Assembly: GCF_006438965.1 (NCBI RefSeq)
Contig: NZ_RCZM01000005.1
Coordinates: 1 to 64,000 of the forward strand
DNA: 64,000 nt
Direction: 5' to 3'
Source of the DNA: Pedococcus bigeumensis
Lineage (GTDB): Bacteria > Actinomycetota > Actinomycetes > Actinomycetales > Dermatophilaceae
The notes under the pieces are model-generated. The model saw nothing but the letters and a program-made list of their open reading frames with translations, was not told the origin of the DNA and did not search any database. Shown here piece by piece: positions 40,310 through 52,119 of the stretch. The position numbers and the translations under genes were made by a program. Positions within the stretch are counted from its first letter, which is position 1. Each line of letters opens with the position of its first letter.

Positions 40310-41311
40310 TCAGCCGACGCGGGTGACGACGCTGGTGGCCAGCGCTCGCAGGGCCGCCTTGGCCTCGCTGTCGGGCAGCGGGTCGAGGACGTCCTGCGCG
40401 GCCTTGGCCACGGCCGCGGTGTGCTCGCGGGCCTGTTCCATCGCCGGGTGGGCCCGCAACAGGGCCAGGGCTTCGTCGAGCAGCGCCTGGTCACGCAGCT
40501 CGGACTGCAGCAGCTCGCGGAGCCGCGCATCGGCCGGATCGGTCGAGGCAAGGGCATAGAGCACGGGGAGCGTCCGCTTGCCCTCGCGCAGGTCCGTGCC
40601 CGGGGTCTTGCCCAGGTCCTCGGCCTCGGACGAGACGTCGATGAGGTCGTCGGCGAGCTGGAAGGCCATGCCGAGGCGTTCGCCGTACTCACGCATGATC
40701 TCGACGGTCTGCGCGTCGCACCCGGAGAACATCGCGCCGTAGCGGGCGGCCGTCGCGATCAGCACCCCGGTCTTGTCGGCGAGCACCCCGAGGTAGTAGT
40801 CGACCGGGTCCTGCCCGCGCGGGCTCGGCCGGTCGTCGCGGATCTGCCCGGCGCACAGTCGCACGAAGGTCTGCGCCTGGATCCTCACGGCGTCGGCGCC
40901 CAGGTCGGCAATGATCGACGACGCGGTGCCGAAGAGCATGTCGCCCACGAGGATGGCCGTGGAGTTGCCGTACTTCGCGTTGGCGCTGGGGGCACCACGG
41001 CGGACATCGGCCTCGTCCATGACGTCGTCGTGGCACAGCGACGCGACGTGGGTCAGCTCGACCCCGGCTGCGGAGGCGATGACCTCCGCGTTGATGCCGG
41101 TCCCCAGCTCGGAGGCCAGCAGCGTCAGCATCGGCCGGAACCGTTTGCCGCCGGCCTCGATGAGGTGGGTGTTGGCCTCGGCGATGAACACGTCGTCGTG
41201 GTCGACCTCCCGCCGCAGCAGCGCGTCGACTTCGGCCAGCCCGTCCTGCAGGCGCGCGGAGAGCGCTTCCGACGTGCCTGGCAGGACGATGACCGGAGGG
41301 GTCGGGCTCAT
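40310..41311 (-). CDS. Polyprenyl (menaquinone side-chain) diphosphate synthase
   Basis: This 333-residue trans-prenyltransferase has GGKRFRP near residue 55. The first Asp-rich motif is DDVMDEADVRRG (95-106) and the second is DDLIDVSSEAED (221-). The bulky residues before DDxxD suit a long-chain product. It begins 10 bases after the nuoN stop, so it is read with the nuo operon. That fits synthesis of the menaquinone tail used by complex I. It could be called HepT/GrcC-like; the chain length is not readable from sequence. Confidence 0.92.
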   Translation of the reverse strand: MSPTPPVIVLPGTSEALSARLQDGLAEVDALLRREVDHDDVFIAEANTHLIEAGGKRFRPMLTLLASELGTGINAEVIASAAGVELTHVASLCHDDVMDEADVRRGAPSANAKYGNSTAILVGDMLFGTASSIIADLGADAVRIQAQTFVRLCAGQIRDDRPSPRGQDPVDYYLGVLADKTGVLIATAARYGAMFSGCDAQTVEIMREYGERLGMAFQLADDLIDVSSEAEDLGKTPGTDLREGKRTLPVLYALASTDPADARLRELLQSELRDQALLDEALALLRAHPAMEQAREHTAAVAKAAQDVLDPLPDSEAKAALRALATSVVTRVG

Positions 41312-41321
41312 CTGACGCGCA

Positions 41322-42920
41322 TCATCTGACGAGGAACTGCGACGACCGCTCGGCGAGGTCGAGGGTCTGCGACGGCAGGACACCGAGCACCAGCGTCACC
41401 AGCGTGCCGATCGTGATCGCGATCGTCGTGAACGGCGACGCCGTCTCGGCCACCACTGCCTCACCGGCCGGCGGGTCGGTGAAGTACATGAGCACGATCA
41501 GCCGGACGTAGACGAACGCCGTGATCACGCTGCAGATGACACCGATGATGACCAGGGCCACCCCTGAGCGGCCGCCGAACGAGATGGCCGGCGAGAACGC
41601 GGCATACTTCGCGGCGAAGCCGGACGTCAGCGGGATGCCCGCGAAGGCCAGCAGCAGGAACGCGAAGACTCCGGCGACCACGGGGTGGTTGCGCCCGAGG
41701 CCTGCCCACTGCGACAGATGTGACGCCTCGGACCCACCCTGGCGCACGAGGGACACCACGGCGAAGCCCGCGATCGTCATGAAGCCGTAGGCCACGAGGT
41801 AGAACATCGTGCCCGAGACGCCGGTCTTGTCGAAGGACAGCACGGCGACCAGGATGAACCCGGCGTGCGCGATCGAGGAGTAGGCCAGCAGCCGCTTGAC
41901 GTCGGTCTGGGTGACGGACAGGACCGCACCCACGACCATGGTCAGGGCGGCGACGGCGATCACGCCACCGCGCCAGTCCCACCGGTTGGCCTCGACGCCG
42001 ACGTAGACCACGCGCAGGATCGCGCCGAAGGCGGCGACCTTGGTGCACGCGGCCATGAAGCCGGTCACCGGGGTCGGAGCACCCTGGTAGACGTCGGGGG
42101 TCCACGAGTGGAACGGCACCGCGCCGACCTTGAACAGCAGGCCGATGAGCACCAGGAGCACACCCGGCAGCAGGAGACCCTCGAGTGCGCCGTTGGCGGC
42201 GGTGACCGCGGTGGCGATGTCGGCGAGGTAGAGCGAGCCGGCGTAGCCGTACAGCAGGGCGGCACCGAAGAGGAAGAAGGCCGAGCTGAAGGCACCGAGC
42301 AGGAAGTACTTGAGCGACGCCTCCTGCGACAGCAGCCTGCGACGACGCGCCAGCCCGCACAGCAGGTAGAGCGGCAGCGACAGGACCTCGAGCGCGACGA
42401 ACATGGTCAGCAGGTCGCCCGCGGCAGGGAACAGCAGCATGCCGACGACCGAGAACAGGGTCAGCGGGAAGACCTCGCTGGTCGCCATCCCGGCGCGCAG
42501 CGCGGCCGCCTCGTGCGGTGACCCGGGGACGGCCGCACCCATGGGGGTGAACGCGTCAGCGCCCTGGCCGCCGAACTTCTCGGCCATGGTGAGGATGCCG
42601 AGCGCCGCCATCGCCAGGATGGCGCCCTGCAGGAACAGCGCGGGGCCATCGATGATGACCGCCTGGGCCAGCGTCCCGCCGCGGTGCGCCTGCTGGGTCG
42701 ACACCGTCACGAGGACGACGAAGGCAGCGACGAGCGACACCAGTGCCAGGCTGACCTGGATCGTGTGGCGCAGCCGACGCGGGGCGAAGGCCTCGACCAG
42801 CACGCCGAGCATGGCCCCGGCGATGACGATGAGCATCGGGGCGATGGCGCCGTAGTCGACGTCGGCGGCCTTGAAGGCGGTGGCAAGCATCGGCGTGGAC
42901 AGGACCGTCATGGCGGGCAT
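41322..42920 (-). CDS. nuoN: NADH-quinone oxidoreductase subunit N
   Basis: This 532-residue membrane subunit of the main complex I has GLLFKVGAVPFHSWTPDVYQ and the following GFMAACTKVAAFGA with conserved lysines, and VKRLLAYSSIAHAGFIL. It has an extra insertion around residues 95-145 (KFGGQGADAFTPMGAAVPGS) common in actinobacterial NuoN. Its ATG overlaps the nuoM stop by one base (TAATG). Confidence 0.95.
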   Translation of the reverse strand: MPAMTVLSTPMLATAFKAADVDYGAIAPMLIVIAGAMLGVLVEAFAPRRLRHTIQVSLALVSLVAAFVVLVTVSTQQAHRGGTLAQAVIIDGPALFLQGAILAMAALGILTMAEKFGGQGADAFTPMGAAVPGSPHEAAALRAGMATSEVFPLTLFSVVGMLLFPAAGDLLTMFVALEVLSLPLYLLCGLARRRRLLSQEASLKYFLLGAFSSAFFLFGAALLYGYAGSLYLADIATAVTAANGALEGLLLPGVLLVLIGLLFKVGAVPFHSWTPDVYQGAPTPVTGFMAACTKVAAFGAILRVVYVGVEANRWDWRGGVIAVAALTMVVGAVLSVTQTDVKRLLAYSSIAHAGFILVAVLSFDKTGVSGTMFYLVAYGFMTIAGFAVVSLVRQGGSEASHLSQWAGLGRNHPVVAGVFAFLLLAFAGIPLTSGFAAKYAAFSPAISFGGRSGVALVIIGVICSVITAFVYVRLIVLMYFTDPPAGEAVVAETASPFTTIAITIGTLVTLVLGVLPSQTLDLAERSSQFLVR

Positions 42921-44449
42921 TACTTCGTGCTCCCGTCAGCAGCGGAGGTAGGGGCCGGGTCGGTGACGCCGACGAAGTGCAGCGTCTTGGACACCGCCGG
43001 GTTGAGCATGTCGAGAGCCGGCTTGGGGTAGAACCCGAGCACGAGGAACGCCGCGATCAGGGGGGCCACGACGAGCTTCTCGCGCAGCGTGATGTCGCGC
43101 ACCGGGGCGTCGAGCTCCGGCTTCGGCCCGGTCATCATCCGCTTGAACATCAGCAGGATGTAGAGAGCGGCCAGCACGATGCCCGCCGTCGCGATGACCG
43201 CGGCCGCCGGGTAACGCTGGAACGTCCCGACGAGCACCATGATCTCGGAGATGAACGAGCTCAACCCGGGCAGCGCCAGACCCGACAGACCGGCCACCAG
43301 GAAGACACCGGCGAGGCCGGGCGTCACCCGCTGCCAGCCACCGAAGTCGGGGATCCGCTTGCTGCCTCGACGGGCGACCAGCATGGCCCCGATGAGGAAC
43401 AGGGCGGCGGTCGAGAACCCGTGGTTGAGCATGTAGAGCGTCGAGCCCGCACCACCGGTCGTCGTCAGCGCGAAGATGCCGAGCACGATGAAGCCGAAGT
43501 GGCTGACCGAGGTGTAGGCGATCAGGCGCATGATGTCGGTCTGGCCGATCGCGAGCAGCGCGCCGTAGAGGATCGAGATGACCGCGAGGACCAGCACCAC
43601 CGGCGTCGCCCACTTGGACGCCTCCGGGAACAGCTGGAGGCAGAACCGGATCATCCCGTAGGTGCCGACCTTGTCCAGCACGCCGACGAGCAGCACCGCG
43701 GTCGCGGGCCGGGCCTCGGTGGCGGCGTCCGGGAGCCAGGTGTGGACCGGCCACATCGGCGCCTTGACGGCGAAGGCGATGAAGAAGGCCACGAACATGA
43801 GCCGCTCGGGCGTCGCTCCGAGGTGCAGCCCGGTCAGCTTGGACACGAGGAAGCCATCGGACCCACCCGGACCGTAGTGGTAGAGCGCGATGACGCCCAC
43901 CAGCATGACCAGTCCACCCGCGAGCGAGAAGAGCAGGAACTTCACCGCGGCATACTGCCTGCGCGAACCCCCGAAGGAGCCGATGAGGAAGTAGACCGGG
44001 ATGAGCATCGCCTCGAAGAAGACGTAGAACAGGAACACGTCGGTGGCCGCGAAGACGCCGACCATGAAGGTGACCAGCACGAGCATCAGCGCGAAGTAGT
44101 TCTTCTCGCGCTTGCCACCCTCGGGCACGTCGTGCCACGCGGCCAGGATGCAGATGGGCGTCAGGACCAGGGCCATCAGGATCATGACGAGCGCGATGCC
44201 GTCGACGCCGAGCGCGTAGGACACCCCGAACTGCGGGATCCACTCGTGCTGCTCGGTGAGCTGGAACTGCGCGGTCGAGCCGTTCTCGAACTGCAGGGCC
44301 GCGGCGATGCCGAACACCAGCGTGACCAGCGAGAAGCCGAGGGCGACGTGCTTGGCGCGGTCGGTCAGCCCAACAGGTAGCCCGGCCACGACGGCAGCAC
44401 CGATGAGCGGGATCAGCCCGATCACGGTCAGCCAGGGGAAGTTCGTCAT
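42920..44449 (-). CDS. nuoM: NADH-quinone oxidoreductase subunit M
   Basis: This 509-residue proton-pumping subunit has FYVFFEAMLIPVYFLIGSFG with the conserved Glu, AVKAPMWPVHTWLPDAATEA with Lys, and LIAYTSVSHFGFIVLG. The ATG at 44449 overlaps the nuoL stop by one base, TGATG. It is full-length and closer to other bacterial NuoM than the second-cluster copy. Confidence 0.96.
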   Translation of the reverse strand: MTNFPWLTVIGLIPLIGAAVVAGLPVGLTDRAKHVALGFSLVTLVFGIAAALQFENGSTAQFQLTEQHEWIPQFGVSYALGVDGIALVMILMALVLTPICILAAWHDVPEGGKREKNYFALMLVLVTFMVGVFAATDVFLFYVFFEAMLIPVYFLIGSFGGSRRQYAAVKFLLFSLAGGLVMLVGVIALYHYGPGGSDGFLVSKLTGLHLGATPERLMFVAFFIAFAVKAPMWPVHTWLPDAATEARPATAVLLVGVLDKVGTYGMIRFCLQLFPEASKWATPVVLVLAVISILYGALLAIGQTDIMRLIAYTSVSHFGFIVLGIFALTTTGGAGSTLYMLNHGFSTAALFLIGAMLVARRGSKRIPDFGGWQRVTPGLAGVFLVAGLSGLALPGLSSFISEIMVLVGTFQRYPAAAVIATAGIVLAALYILLMFKRMMTGPKPELDAPVRDITLREKLVVAPLIAAFLVLGFYPKPALDMLNPAVSKTLHFVGVTDPAPTSAADGSTK

Positions 44450-46389
44450 CACTGGATCACCCACATGGCACCGAGGATCGCGACGACGCCGAAGAGCATC
44501 GTCAGGGCGTACGAGCGTGCGAAGCCGTTCTGGAGGCGACGCAGCCGGCTGGACGTGCCACCGACCAACGCGGCCAGACCACCGACCGCGCCGTCCATGC
44601 CGCGGTTGTCGGCGAAGACCAGCGCGCGGGTGAGGTGGACACCGGGCCGCATGAAGACTCCCTCGTTGACGTCGTCCTGGTAGAGGTCACGGCGCGCTGC
44701 CTTGGTGACCAGCGAGCCCGCGGGCTGAGCCTGCGGCACCTCGTCGCGCCAGTAGCGCATCCACGCCAGGGCGATGCCGCCGGCGACCAGCAGCAGGGTC
44801 AGCGTCATCAGCGACCACACCGGCAGGACCGGGTGCTCGCCCTCCTCGTGGGCTCCGACCACCGGCTCGAGCCAGGTGGTGAACGTGCCGCCGATCGACA
44901 GGACCAGTCCGAGCAGGGCGGAGCCGACGGCCAGCACCATCATCGGGATGGTCATGGTGCGGGGTGACTCGTGCGGGTGCACCTCCTCGGTCCAGCGCTT
45001 CTTGCCGTGGAAGGTCATGAAGAACAGGCGGGACATGTAGAAGGCGGTGATGCCGGCACCGATGAGCGCGGCGCCGCCGAAGACCCACGGCCGCCAGCCC
45101 TCGCCGATGAACGCGGCCTCGATGATCTTGTCCTTGGACCAGAAGCCCGAGAACGGCGGGACACCGAGGATCGCCAGCCAGCCGAGCCCGAAGGTCAGCC
45201 AGGTGATCTTCATGGCGCCGGACAGCCCGCCGAAGCGGCGCATGTCGACCTGGTCGTCCATGCCGTGCATGACCGATCCCGCGCCGAGGAACATGCCGGC
45301 CTTGAAGAAGCCGTGGGTCAGCAGGTGGAAGATCGCGAAGGCGTAACCGACCGGACCGAGCCCGGCCGCCAGCATCATGTAGCCGATCTGCGACATCGTC
45401 GAGGCCGCCAGGGCCTTCTTGATGTCGTCCTTGGCGCAACCGACGACAGCTCCGAAGACGAGCGTGATCGCACCGACGATGACGACGCACAGCTGGGCGT
45501 TGGGCGCGTGGTCGAAGACGAAGCTGCTGCGCACGACGAGGTAGACACCGGCGGTGACCATCGTCGCGGCGTGGATCAGGGCCGACACCGGCGTGGGACC
45601 AGCCATGGCGTCGCCGAGCCAGCTCTGAAGCGGGAACTGCGCCGACTTGCCGCAGGCACCGAGGAGCAGCATCAGGCCGATCGCCGTGAGCACCCCTTCA
45701 CCCGCGCCGCCCTCCGCAGCCTGCTGGACGCCCGCGAAGGTGACCGTGCCGAACGCCGCGAACATGATCATGATGCCGACGGACAGGCCGAAGTCACCGA
45801 CGCGGTTGACGACGAACGCCTTGTTGGCGGCGGTGGCATAGGCCGGGTTGTGGTTCCAGAACCCGATGAGCAGGTAGGACGCCAGGCCCACGCCTTCCCA
45901 ACCGACGTAGAGCAGCAGGTAGGAGTCGGCCAGCACCAGCAGCAGCATCGCGGCCACGAACAGGTTGAGGTAGGCGAAGAACCGGCGCTTGTCCGGGTCG
46001 TGCTCCATGTAGCCGAGCGAGTAGACGTGGATGAGCGACCCGACGAAGGTCACCAGCAGCACGAACGTCACCGACAGCTGGTCGACGAGCATCCCAGCGT
46101 CGAGGTTGAACGACCCGGCCGGCACCCAGTTGAACAGGTGGATGTGGGCGGCCCGGTCCTCACCTCCGCGACCGACCATCGAGATCCAGACGACGAGGCC
46201 GACGACGAAGGCCGCCCACGACATCGCGACGGCGAACAGCGGCCCCCACTTGTCGGTGGCGCGGCCACCGACAAGCAGCACGGCAGCGCCGAGCAGCGGG
46301 AGGGCTACCAAGAGCCAGGCGTATGCCGTGACGCCGGTGGCCGCGTGAGCGGCACCGTCGGCGGTGGCGAGGTGGGCGAGGGAGGTCAC
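44449..46389 (-). CDS. nuoL: NADH-quinone oxidoreductase subunit L
   Basis: This 646-residue subunit has [40 protein letters not shown] and [15 protein letters not shown], the signature of NuoL. A long C-terminal region carries the lateral helix. It translocates protons at the far end of the membrane arm. It lies 13 bases after nuoK in the operon. Confidence 0.96.
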   Translation of the reverse strand: MTSLAHLATADGAAHAATGVTAYAWLLVALPLLGAAVLLVGGRATDKWGPLFAVAMSWAAFVVGLVVWISMVGRGGEDRAAHIHLFNWVPAGSFNLDAGMLVDQLSVTFVLLVTFVGSLIHVYSLGYMEHDPDKRRFFAYLNLFVAAMLLLVLADSYLLLYVGWEGVGLASYLLIGFWNHNPAYATAANKAFVVNRVGDFGLSVGIMIMFAAFGTVTFAGVQQAAEGGAGEGVLTAIGLMLLLGACGKSAQFPLQSWLGDAMAGPTPVSALIHAATMVTAGVYLVVRSSFVFDHAPNAQLCVVIVGAITLVFGAVVGCAKDDIKKALAASTMSQIGYMMLAAGLGPVGYAFAIFHLLTHGFFKAGMFLGAGSVMHGMDDQVDMRRFGGLSGAMKITWLTFGLGWLAILGVPPFSGFWSKDKIIEAAFIGEGWRPWVFGGAALIGAGITAFYMSRLFFMTFHGKKRWTEEVHPHESPRTMTIPMMVLAVGSALLGLVLSIGGTFTTWLEPVVGAHEEGEHPVLPVWSLMTLTLLLVAGGIALAWMRYWRDEVPQAQPAGSLVTKAARRDLYQDDVNEGVFMRPGVHLTRALVFADNRGMDGAVGGLAALVGGTSSRLRRLQNGFARSYALTMLFGVVAILGAMWVIQ

Positions 46390-46402
46390 CTGGTGGCTCC
46401 TT

Positions 46403-46702
46403 CTACAGCTTCAGCAGGTTGGCGTCGTCGACCGAGGCCGACCGGCGGGCACGGAAGATGGCCATGATGATGGCCAGTCCCACGACGACCTCGGCAGCGG
46501 CGACCACCATGACGAACAGGGCGATCACCTGGCCGTCGAGGTTGCCGCGCATCCGGGAGAACGTGACGAACATCAGGTTGGTCGAGTTGAGCATCAGCTC
46601 GACACCCATGAACACGATGATGGCGTTGCGCCGCATCAGCACGGCGGCGCCGCCGATCGCGAACAACAGGGTCGCGAGGTAGATGTAGTTGACGAGGTTC
46701 AT
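46403..46702 (-). CDS. nuoK: NADH-quinone oxidoreductase subunit K
   Basis: This 99-residue protein has three helices and conserved Glu residues in [19 protein letters not shown] and [16 protein letters not shown], which form part of the central hydrophilic axis. The length is standard. It overlaps nuoJ by ATGA. Confidence 0.96.
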   Translation of the reverse strand: MNLVNYIYLATLLFAIGGAAVLMRRNAIIVFMGVELMLNSTNLMFVTFSRMRGNLDGQVIALFVMVVAAAEVVVGLAIIMAIFRARRSASVDDANLLKL

Positions 46703-47469
46703 CGCTGCGAGCCCTCCTCGATCTCGTGCTCGATGTCGTGCTCGGACTCGATGTGTCGCTCCGGGGCGACGTTCTGCTCACGCGCGGTGAGCACCCGGGA
46801 GACGGACAGCTCGCTCGGGCTGCCGTCGGGCAGCAGGGCCGGGGTGTCGACCGCGTTGCTGCGGGCGTAGACACCGGGAGCCGGGAGGCCTGCGACGTTG
46901 CGGTTCTCCAGCACGCGGCGCTCGGACCACGCGCGCTGGCTCGGCTTGGCGCCGATCCGCTCGCGGTGTGCGAGCACCATGGCGCCGAGGGCGGCGGTGA
47001 TCAGCAGGGCCGAGGTGATCTCGAAGGTCCAGACGTACTTGCCGAAGATCAGCTCCGCGACCCCGGACACGTTGCCGGTGCTCTCGTTGATGCTGGCCAG
47101 ACCCTTCATCGGTGCGAACGTGGCCCGCCCGATGGCGGTGAAGAGCAGGGCTGCCAGGCCGAAGGCGAGCAGCAGGCTCGCCCACTTCTGGCCCTTGAGC
47201 GTCTCGACCAGCGAGTCCGAGGAGTCCACGCCGACGAGCATCAGCACGAAGAGGAACAGCATCATCACCGCGCCGGTGTAGACGAAGATCTGGATGATGC
47301 CGAGGAAGTCCGCCTCCTGCGCGATGTAGAAGATGCCGAGGTTGATCATCACCAGGGCCATGCCGAGCGCGGCGTGGACGGCCTTCTTGGCGAAGATCAG
47401 GCCGAGCGCCCCGAGGACGCTGATCGGCGCGAGGATCCAGAACATGATCTGCTCACCCAGGCCTGTCAT
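46699..47469 (-). CDS. nuoJ: NADH-quinone oxidoreductase subunit J
   Basis: This 256-residue protein has five helices in the first 165 residues ([20 protein letters not shown] is the pi-bulge helix). A hydrophilic tail of about 80 residues follows, ending in a Glu/His-rich stretch ([17 protein letters not shown]). The tail is long compared with proteobacterial NuoJ and seems an actinobacterial trait. It overlaps nuoI by ATGA. Confidence 0.94.
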   Translation of the reverse strand: MTGLGEQIMFWILAPISVLGALGLIFAKKAVHAALGMALVMINLGIFYIAQEADFLGIIQIFVYTGAVMMLFLFVLMLVGVDSSDSLVETLKGQKWASLLLAFGLAALLFTAIGRATFAPMKGLASINESTGNVSGVAELIFGKYVWTFEITSALLITAALGAMVLAHRERIGAKPSQRAWSERRVLENRNVAGLPAPGVYARSNAVDTPALLPDGSPSELSVSRVLTAREQNVAPERHIESEHDIEHEIEEGSQR

Positions 47470-48158
47470 CGGCGCACCGCCTCGGTGGTGTCGCGGCCGA
47501 CCTGTCGGGTCGTCACGGTGTCCACTCCTTCGACAGGGTCGCCACTCGGGGCCAGTCCGTCCTCGGGCTGGGCGTCGTGCTCCTTCACCCAGGCCTCCTG
47601 TTCGGGCGTCGCCCGGGCCACCTTGCCCTGGTAGTAGTCGCGCTCCTCGAGACCGTCGACCATCGGGTGCGGCGCCGGGAGCATGCCCTCCTGGAGCGGT
47701 GCGAGCAGCTGCTCCTTGGTGAAGATGAGGTCGGCGCGGTTGTTGTCGGCCAGCTCGTAGAAGTTGGTCATCGTGAGGGCGCGCGTCGGGCAGGCCTCGA
47801 TGCACAGCCCGCAGAAGATGCAGCGCAGGTAGTTGATCTGGTAGACGCGTCCGTAACGCTCGCCGGGAGAGAACCGGCCGGAGCCGCCCTCGGAGTCGTC
47901 GTTGGAAGCACCCTCGACGAGGATCGCGTCCGCGGGGCAGGCCCACGCGCACAGCTCGCACCCGACGCACTTCTCGAGCCCGTCGGCGTGCCGGTTGAGC
48001 TGGTGACGTCCGTGGTAGCGCGGCTGGGTCGGCCGCTTCTCCTCGGGGTACTCCTCGGTCTCCAGCTTGCGGAACATCGTCGCGAAGGTGACGCCGAAAC
48101 CGCCCACCGGGGCGAAGAGGTCGGCGAGGAACCCGGGCTTCTTCTTGTCGTCAGCCAC
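47466..48158 (-). CDS. nuoI: NADH-quinone oxidoreductase subunit I
   Basis: This 230-residue 8Fe ferredoxin-type subunit has [12 protein letters not shown] and [12 protein letters not shown] as ligands of N6a and N6b. The GTG at 48158 is supported by AAGGAGG six bases upstream and overlaps nuoH by 8 bases. It has a normal acidic C-terminus, unlike the Thr-Pro tail of the second copy. Confidence 0.95.
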   Translation of the reverse strand: MADDKKKPGFLADLFAPVGGFGVTFATMFRKLETEEYPEEKRPTQPRYHGRHQLNRHADGLEKCVGCELCAWACPADAILVEGASNDDSEGGSGRFSPGERYGRVYQINYLRCIFCGLCIEACPTRALTMTNFYELADNNRADLIFTKEQLLAPLQEGMLPAPHPMVDGLEERDYYQGKVARATPEQEAWVKEHDAQPEDGLAPSGDPVEGVDTVTTRQVGRDTTEAVRR

Positions 48159-49566
48159 GAGTGGCCTCCTTCTGCGTCGAAGCGTCGGTGGCGCGGTCGC
48201 CGATGGCGAGGGACGGCTCCTTGAGCCGCTGTCCCGGCAGCGGTGGCACCGGGTAGCCACCGGCGAAGGGGTCGATCTCCTCGGGCGGCGGGGCGTTGCG
48301 GACGGCGTCCTGCTCGATCTTGCGGTTGTCGCGCAGCCAGGCGATGACCAGGACGGCACCAGCGAGGACCACGACGAAAGCGATGCTGACGACCGGGAAC
48401 TCACGCCCGTTGAAGGTGACCTTCGGTCCGTCGATGAAGCCGAGCTGGCTCGCCTTCATGAACGAGGCTACGACGACCCAGGTCAGGGTGACCGGGATGA
48501 GGAACTTCCAGCCGAACCGCATGAACTGGTCGTAGCGGACACGGGGCAGCGAGCCGCGCAGCCAGACGAAGAAGAACATGAAGACCCAGAGCTTGATGAC
48601 GAACCAGAGCAGTCCCCACCAGCCGTGGTTGAACATGCCGTCGTTGATGGCGGCGATTCCGGGAGGGGCCATCCAGCCACCGAGGAACATCGTCGTGGCC
48701 AGGGCCGAGACGGTGAACATGTTGACGTACTCACCGAGGAAGAACATCGCGAACTTCAGTGACGAGTACTCGGTGTGGAAGCCACCGGTCAGCTCGCCCT
48801 CACCCTCGGCGAGGTCGAACGGCAGGCGGTTGGTCTCGCCGACCATCGTCACGACGTAGACGAGGAAGCTCGGGACCAGCGGCAGGATGTACCAGAGGTC
48901 CTTCTGGGCGCCGACAATCTGCGAGGTCGACATCGAGCCGGAGTAGAGGAACACCGCGACGAGCGACAGCCCCATGGCGATCTCGTAGGAGATCACCTGG
49001 GCGGTGGAGCGCAGCCCACCCAGCAGCGGGTAGGTCGAGCCCGAGGACCAGCCGGCCAGCACGATGCCGTAGACGCCGACACCGGCGACGGCAAGCACCA
49101 GCAGCACGGCGACCGGGATGTCAGTCAGCTGCAACGGAGTCCGGTGGCCGAACATCGACACCGTCGGCCCCATCGGGATGATCGCGAACGACACGAACGC
49201 CATGGCGCCCGCGAGGGCCGGAGCCAGCGCGAAGACCACCTTGTCGGCGTTCTTGGGCGTGAGGTCCTCCTTGAGGGCCAGCTTCACGCCGTCGGCGAGG
49301 GTCTGCAGCAGGCCGAACGGACCGGTGCGGTTGGGGCCGGGACGCTGCTGCATCCGGCCGATCACCCGCCGCTCGAACCAGATGACGACCAGGGTGTTGA
49401 CGAGGAGGAAGACGAAGACCAGCAGCGCCTTGACCAGGTGCAGCCACCACGGGGTGTCGCTGAAGTCGGTGCTCGGGTTGTCGGCGAACGGCGCCTGGGC
49501 GCCGAGCCCGACCGCGAGGTGGGGTATGCCGGCGACGGCGTCCGCGGCATACGTCAGGGTGCTCAC
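48151..49566 (-). CDS. nuoH: NADH-quinone oxidoreductase subunit H
   Basis: This 471-residue protein has [20 protein letters not shown], then [19 protein letters not shown], then [20 protein letters not shown]. These are the three conserved cytosolic segments lining the quinone entry. It has a C-terminal extension beyond the usual roughly 330 residues, including a ninth helix and a proline-rich tail. GTG start overlaps the nuoG stop (GTGA). An inverted octamer pair lies in its first codons. Confidence 0.95.
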   Translation of the reverse strand: MSTLTYAADAVAGIPHLAVGLGAQAPFADNPSTDFSDTPWWLHLVKALLVFVFLLVNTLVVIWFERRVIGRMQQRPGPNRTGPFGLLQTLADGVKLALKEDLTPKNADKVVFALAPALAGAMAFVSFAIIPMGPTVSMFGHRTPLQLTDIPVAVLLVLAVAGVGVYGIVLAGWSSGSTYPLLGGLRSTAQVISYEIAMGLSLVAVFLYSGSMSTSQIVGAQKDLWYILPLVPSFLVYVVTMVGETNRLPFDLAEGEGELTGGFHTEYSSLKFAMFFLGEYVNMFTVSALATTMFLGGWMAPPGIAAINDGMFNHGWWGLLWFVIKLWVFMFFFVWLRGSLPRVRYDQFMRFGWKFLIPVTLTWVVVASFMKASQLGFIDGPKVTFNGREFPVVSIAFVVVLAGAVLVIAWLRDNRKIEQDAVRNAPPPEEIDPFAGGYPVPPLPGQRLKEPSLAIGDRATDASTQKEATRG

Positions 49567-52058
49567 AGGGCGCCTCCCTTCGTGACGGTCACGACGTCAC
49601 CGGCGACCGCAGCCAGGGCAGCGCGGACGGTGGAGCCGTCGGAGTTGGTCGGCAGCCACACGACGTGGTCGACCATGCCGTCGGTGACCGCAACCGGTGC
49701 GGAGACCGAACCGGCGGAGGTGGACACGGTGACCTTGTCGCCGTCGACGAGCCCGAAGGTCTCGGCGGTCGCGGCGGAGACACGGGCGTAGGCCTTGTGC
49801 GCGGTGCCGGCGAGGAACGGCTCGCCGTCCTGCAGCGAACCCCGGTCGAGCAGGTGGTGCCAGGTCGCCAGGACGAGCTCGCCGGTCCCGGCACTGGGCA
49901 GGTCGCCCGTCGGGACGGTCGGGGCGGCCGGGCGTTCGCCAGTCCAGGGACCGAGCGCGGTCATCTCACGACGGACCTCGGCGAGCGTGCGGGTGCCGAG
50001 GAAGGCGCCCATCTCGCTGGCGAGCATGTCCAGGACGCGGTAGTCGGACTGGGCAGCCGTGTCCAGCGCCGCCTCGAAGGTGCGCGGGCGTCCCTCCCAG
50101 TCGACGAAGGTGCCGCCCTTCTCCGCGTGCGGAGCGACGGGCAGCACCACGTCGGCGACAGCGGTCACCGACGAGGGGCGGAAGTCGAGCGAGACCACGA
50201 AGGTCTTGGCGAGGGCTTCCTCGGCGTGGGCGTCGGCAAGGTCGGCAGCGTCGACGCCACCGATGACCAGGGCGTTGATGCCACCGGTCGTCGCTGCCTC
50301 GAGGATGCCGGCACCGTCGCGGCCGGGCGCATCCGGCAGTCCGACGACGTCCCAGACCTCGGCGACCTGCTCACGCGCCGTGGCGTCGGCGACCAGGCGG
50401 CCACCGGGCAGCATCGTCGGCAGCGCGCCGGCCTCGAGCGCGCCGCGCTCGCCGGCGCGACGGGGCACCCAGGCGAGGCGCGTGCTGGTGGACGTGGCCA
50501 GGGCCGCGGCTGCAGACAGGGCACCGGGCACGGTGGCGAGGCGCTCGCCGACGAGCACGATGGCCCCCGGCTCCTCGAGTGCCTTGGCGGCCTTGGCCGC
50601 TGCCCCGTCGCCGGTGACGCCGTCGACCAGGGCGCGCAGCACCTCGGCCTCCGTGCCGGGGGCGGACGGGATGAGCGTGCCGTCCAGCTTGGTGAGGCCG
50701 CGCGTCTCGAAGGGCGCCACGGCATACACGGCGGTCTTGGTGCGGCGCACTGCCTTGCGCAGCCGCAGGAAGATGATCGGGCTCTCCTCCTCGGGCTCGA
50801 AGCCCACGAGGACCACGGTCTTGGCCGTCTCGAGCTCGGCGTAGGTGACGGCGGCCCCGTGGGGCCCAGTGGCCACGACCGTGGAGGCCAGGAAGTCGGC
50901 CTCCTCGGCGGAGTGCGGGCGCGCGCGGAAGTCGATGTCGTTGGTGGCGAGCACGGCGCGGGCGAACTTGCCGTAGGCGTAGGCGTCCTCGGTGGACACC
51001 CGGCCGCCGGTGAGCACACCGACACCCTTGGCGGCGGCAAGTCCGGCCGCGGCGGCACTCAGGGCCTCGGGCCAGGAGGCGACCTGGAGGTTGCCGTCCT
51101 CGTCACGCACCATCGGGTACTCGAAGCGGTCACCGGTGCTGGCGTACTGGAAGGCCCAGCGACCCTTGTCGCAGTTCCACTCCTCGTTGACGGCCACGTC
51201 GTTGACCGCCATCCGGCGCAGCACGGCGCCGCGGCGGTGGTCGGTGCGGATGGAGCAGCCGGAGGCGCAGTGCTCGCAGACGCTCTTGGTCGACATCAGG
51301 TCGAACGGGCGGCTGCGGAAGCGGTAGGCGGCACCGGTCAGGGCGCCCACCGGGCAGATCTGGACGGTGTTGCCCGAGAAGTAGGACTCGAACGGCTGGT
51401 CCTCGTAGATGCCGACCTGCTGCAGGGCACCGCGCTCGACGAGGGCGATGAACGGGTCACCGGCGATCTGGTCGGAGAACCGGGTGCAGCGGGCGCACAG
51501 GACGCAGCGCTCACGGTCGAGCAGCACCTGCGAGGAGATGTTGATCGGCTTGGGGTAGGTGCGCTTGACGTCCTCGAAGCGGGACTTGGCGCGGCCGTTG
51601 CTCATCGCCTGGTTCTGCAGCGGGCACTCGCCACCCTTGTCGCAAACCGGGCAGTCGAGCGGGTGGTTGATGAGCAGCAGCTCCATCACGCCCTGCTGCG
51701 CCTTGTCGGCGACCTTGGACGTCTCCTGCGTCTTGACCTGCATGCCCTCGGTCACCGTGATGGTGCACGAGGCCTGCGGCTTGGGCATCGGGCGCAGGGT
51801 GCCGTCGGGGCCGGGGGTGGCGATGTCGACGAGGCACTGGCGGCAGGCGCCGACCGGCTCGAGGAGCGGGTGATCGCAGAACCGCGGGATCTGGACGCCG
51901 ACCTCTTCGGCGGCACGGATCACCAGGGTGTTCTTGGGGACCGACACCGCGACCCCGTCGATGGTGAGGTTCACCAGGTCGACGGACGCAGGGGTCGAGG
52001 CGTTGCCTCCGGAGCTGACGGCGTTGCCGCCCGCGCTGGGGCTCGTGGTCACGGTCAT
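49563..52058 (-). CDS. nuoG: NADH-quinone oxidoreductase subunit G
   Basis: This 831-residue subunit has an N-terminal 2Fe-2S ferredoxin domain ([19 protein letters not shown]) and 4Fe-4S ligands in [17 protein letters not shown] and CVLCARCTR. The off-path N7 motif [13 protein letters not shown] with a distal Cys in [10 protein letters not shown] is also present. A molybdopterin-oxidoreductase-like domain without the cofactor follows. It is part of the NADH-oxidising module. The ATG at 52058 lies 61 bases after nuoF. Confidence 0.95.
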   Translation of the reverse strand: MTVTTSPSAGGNAVSSGGNASTPASVDLVNLTIDGVAVSVPKNTLVIRAAEEVGVQIPRFCDHPLLEPVGACRQCLVDIATPGPDGTLRPMPKPQASCTITVTEGMQVKTQETSKVADKAQQGVMELLLINHPLDCPVCDKGGECPLQNQAMSNGRAKSRFEDVKRTYPKPINISSQVLLDRERCVLCARCTRFSDQIAGDPFIALVERGALQQVGIYEDQPFESYFSGNTVQICPVGALTGAAYRFRSRPFDLMSTKSVCEHCASGCSIRTDHRRGAVLRRMAVNDVAVNEEWNCDKGRWAFQYASTGDRFEYPMVRDEDGNLQVASWPEALSAAAAGLAAAKGVGVLTGGRVSTEDAYAYGKFARAVLATNDIDFRARPHSAEEADFLASTVVATGPHGAAVTYAELETAKTVVLVGFEPEEESPIIFLRLRKAVRRTKTAVYAVAPFETRGLTKLDGTLIPSAPGTEAEVLRALVDGVTGDGAAAKAAKALEEPGAIVLVGERLATVPGALSAAAALATSTSTRLAWVPRRAGERGALEAGALPTMLPGGRLVADATAREQVAEVWDVVGLPDAPGRDGAGILEAATTGGINALVIGGVDAADLADAHAEEALAKTFVVSLDFRPSSVTAVADVVLPVAPHAEKGGTFVDWEGRPRTFEAALDTAAQSDYRVLDMLASEMGAFLGTRTLAEVRREMTALGPWTGERPAAPTVPTGDLPSAGTGELVLATWHHLLDRGSLQDGEPFLAGTAHKAYARVSAATAETFGLVDGDKVTVSTSAGSVSAPVAVTDGMVDHVVWLPTNSDGSTVRAALAAVAGDVVTVTKGGAL

Positions 52059-52119
52059 GCGGGGTCCCCATGGCGTTGTGTGGAGGAGCGAAGCGGGGGA
52101 ACAGAACGTCGTGGGGTGC

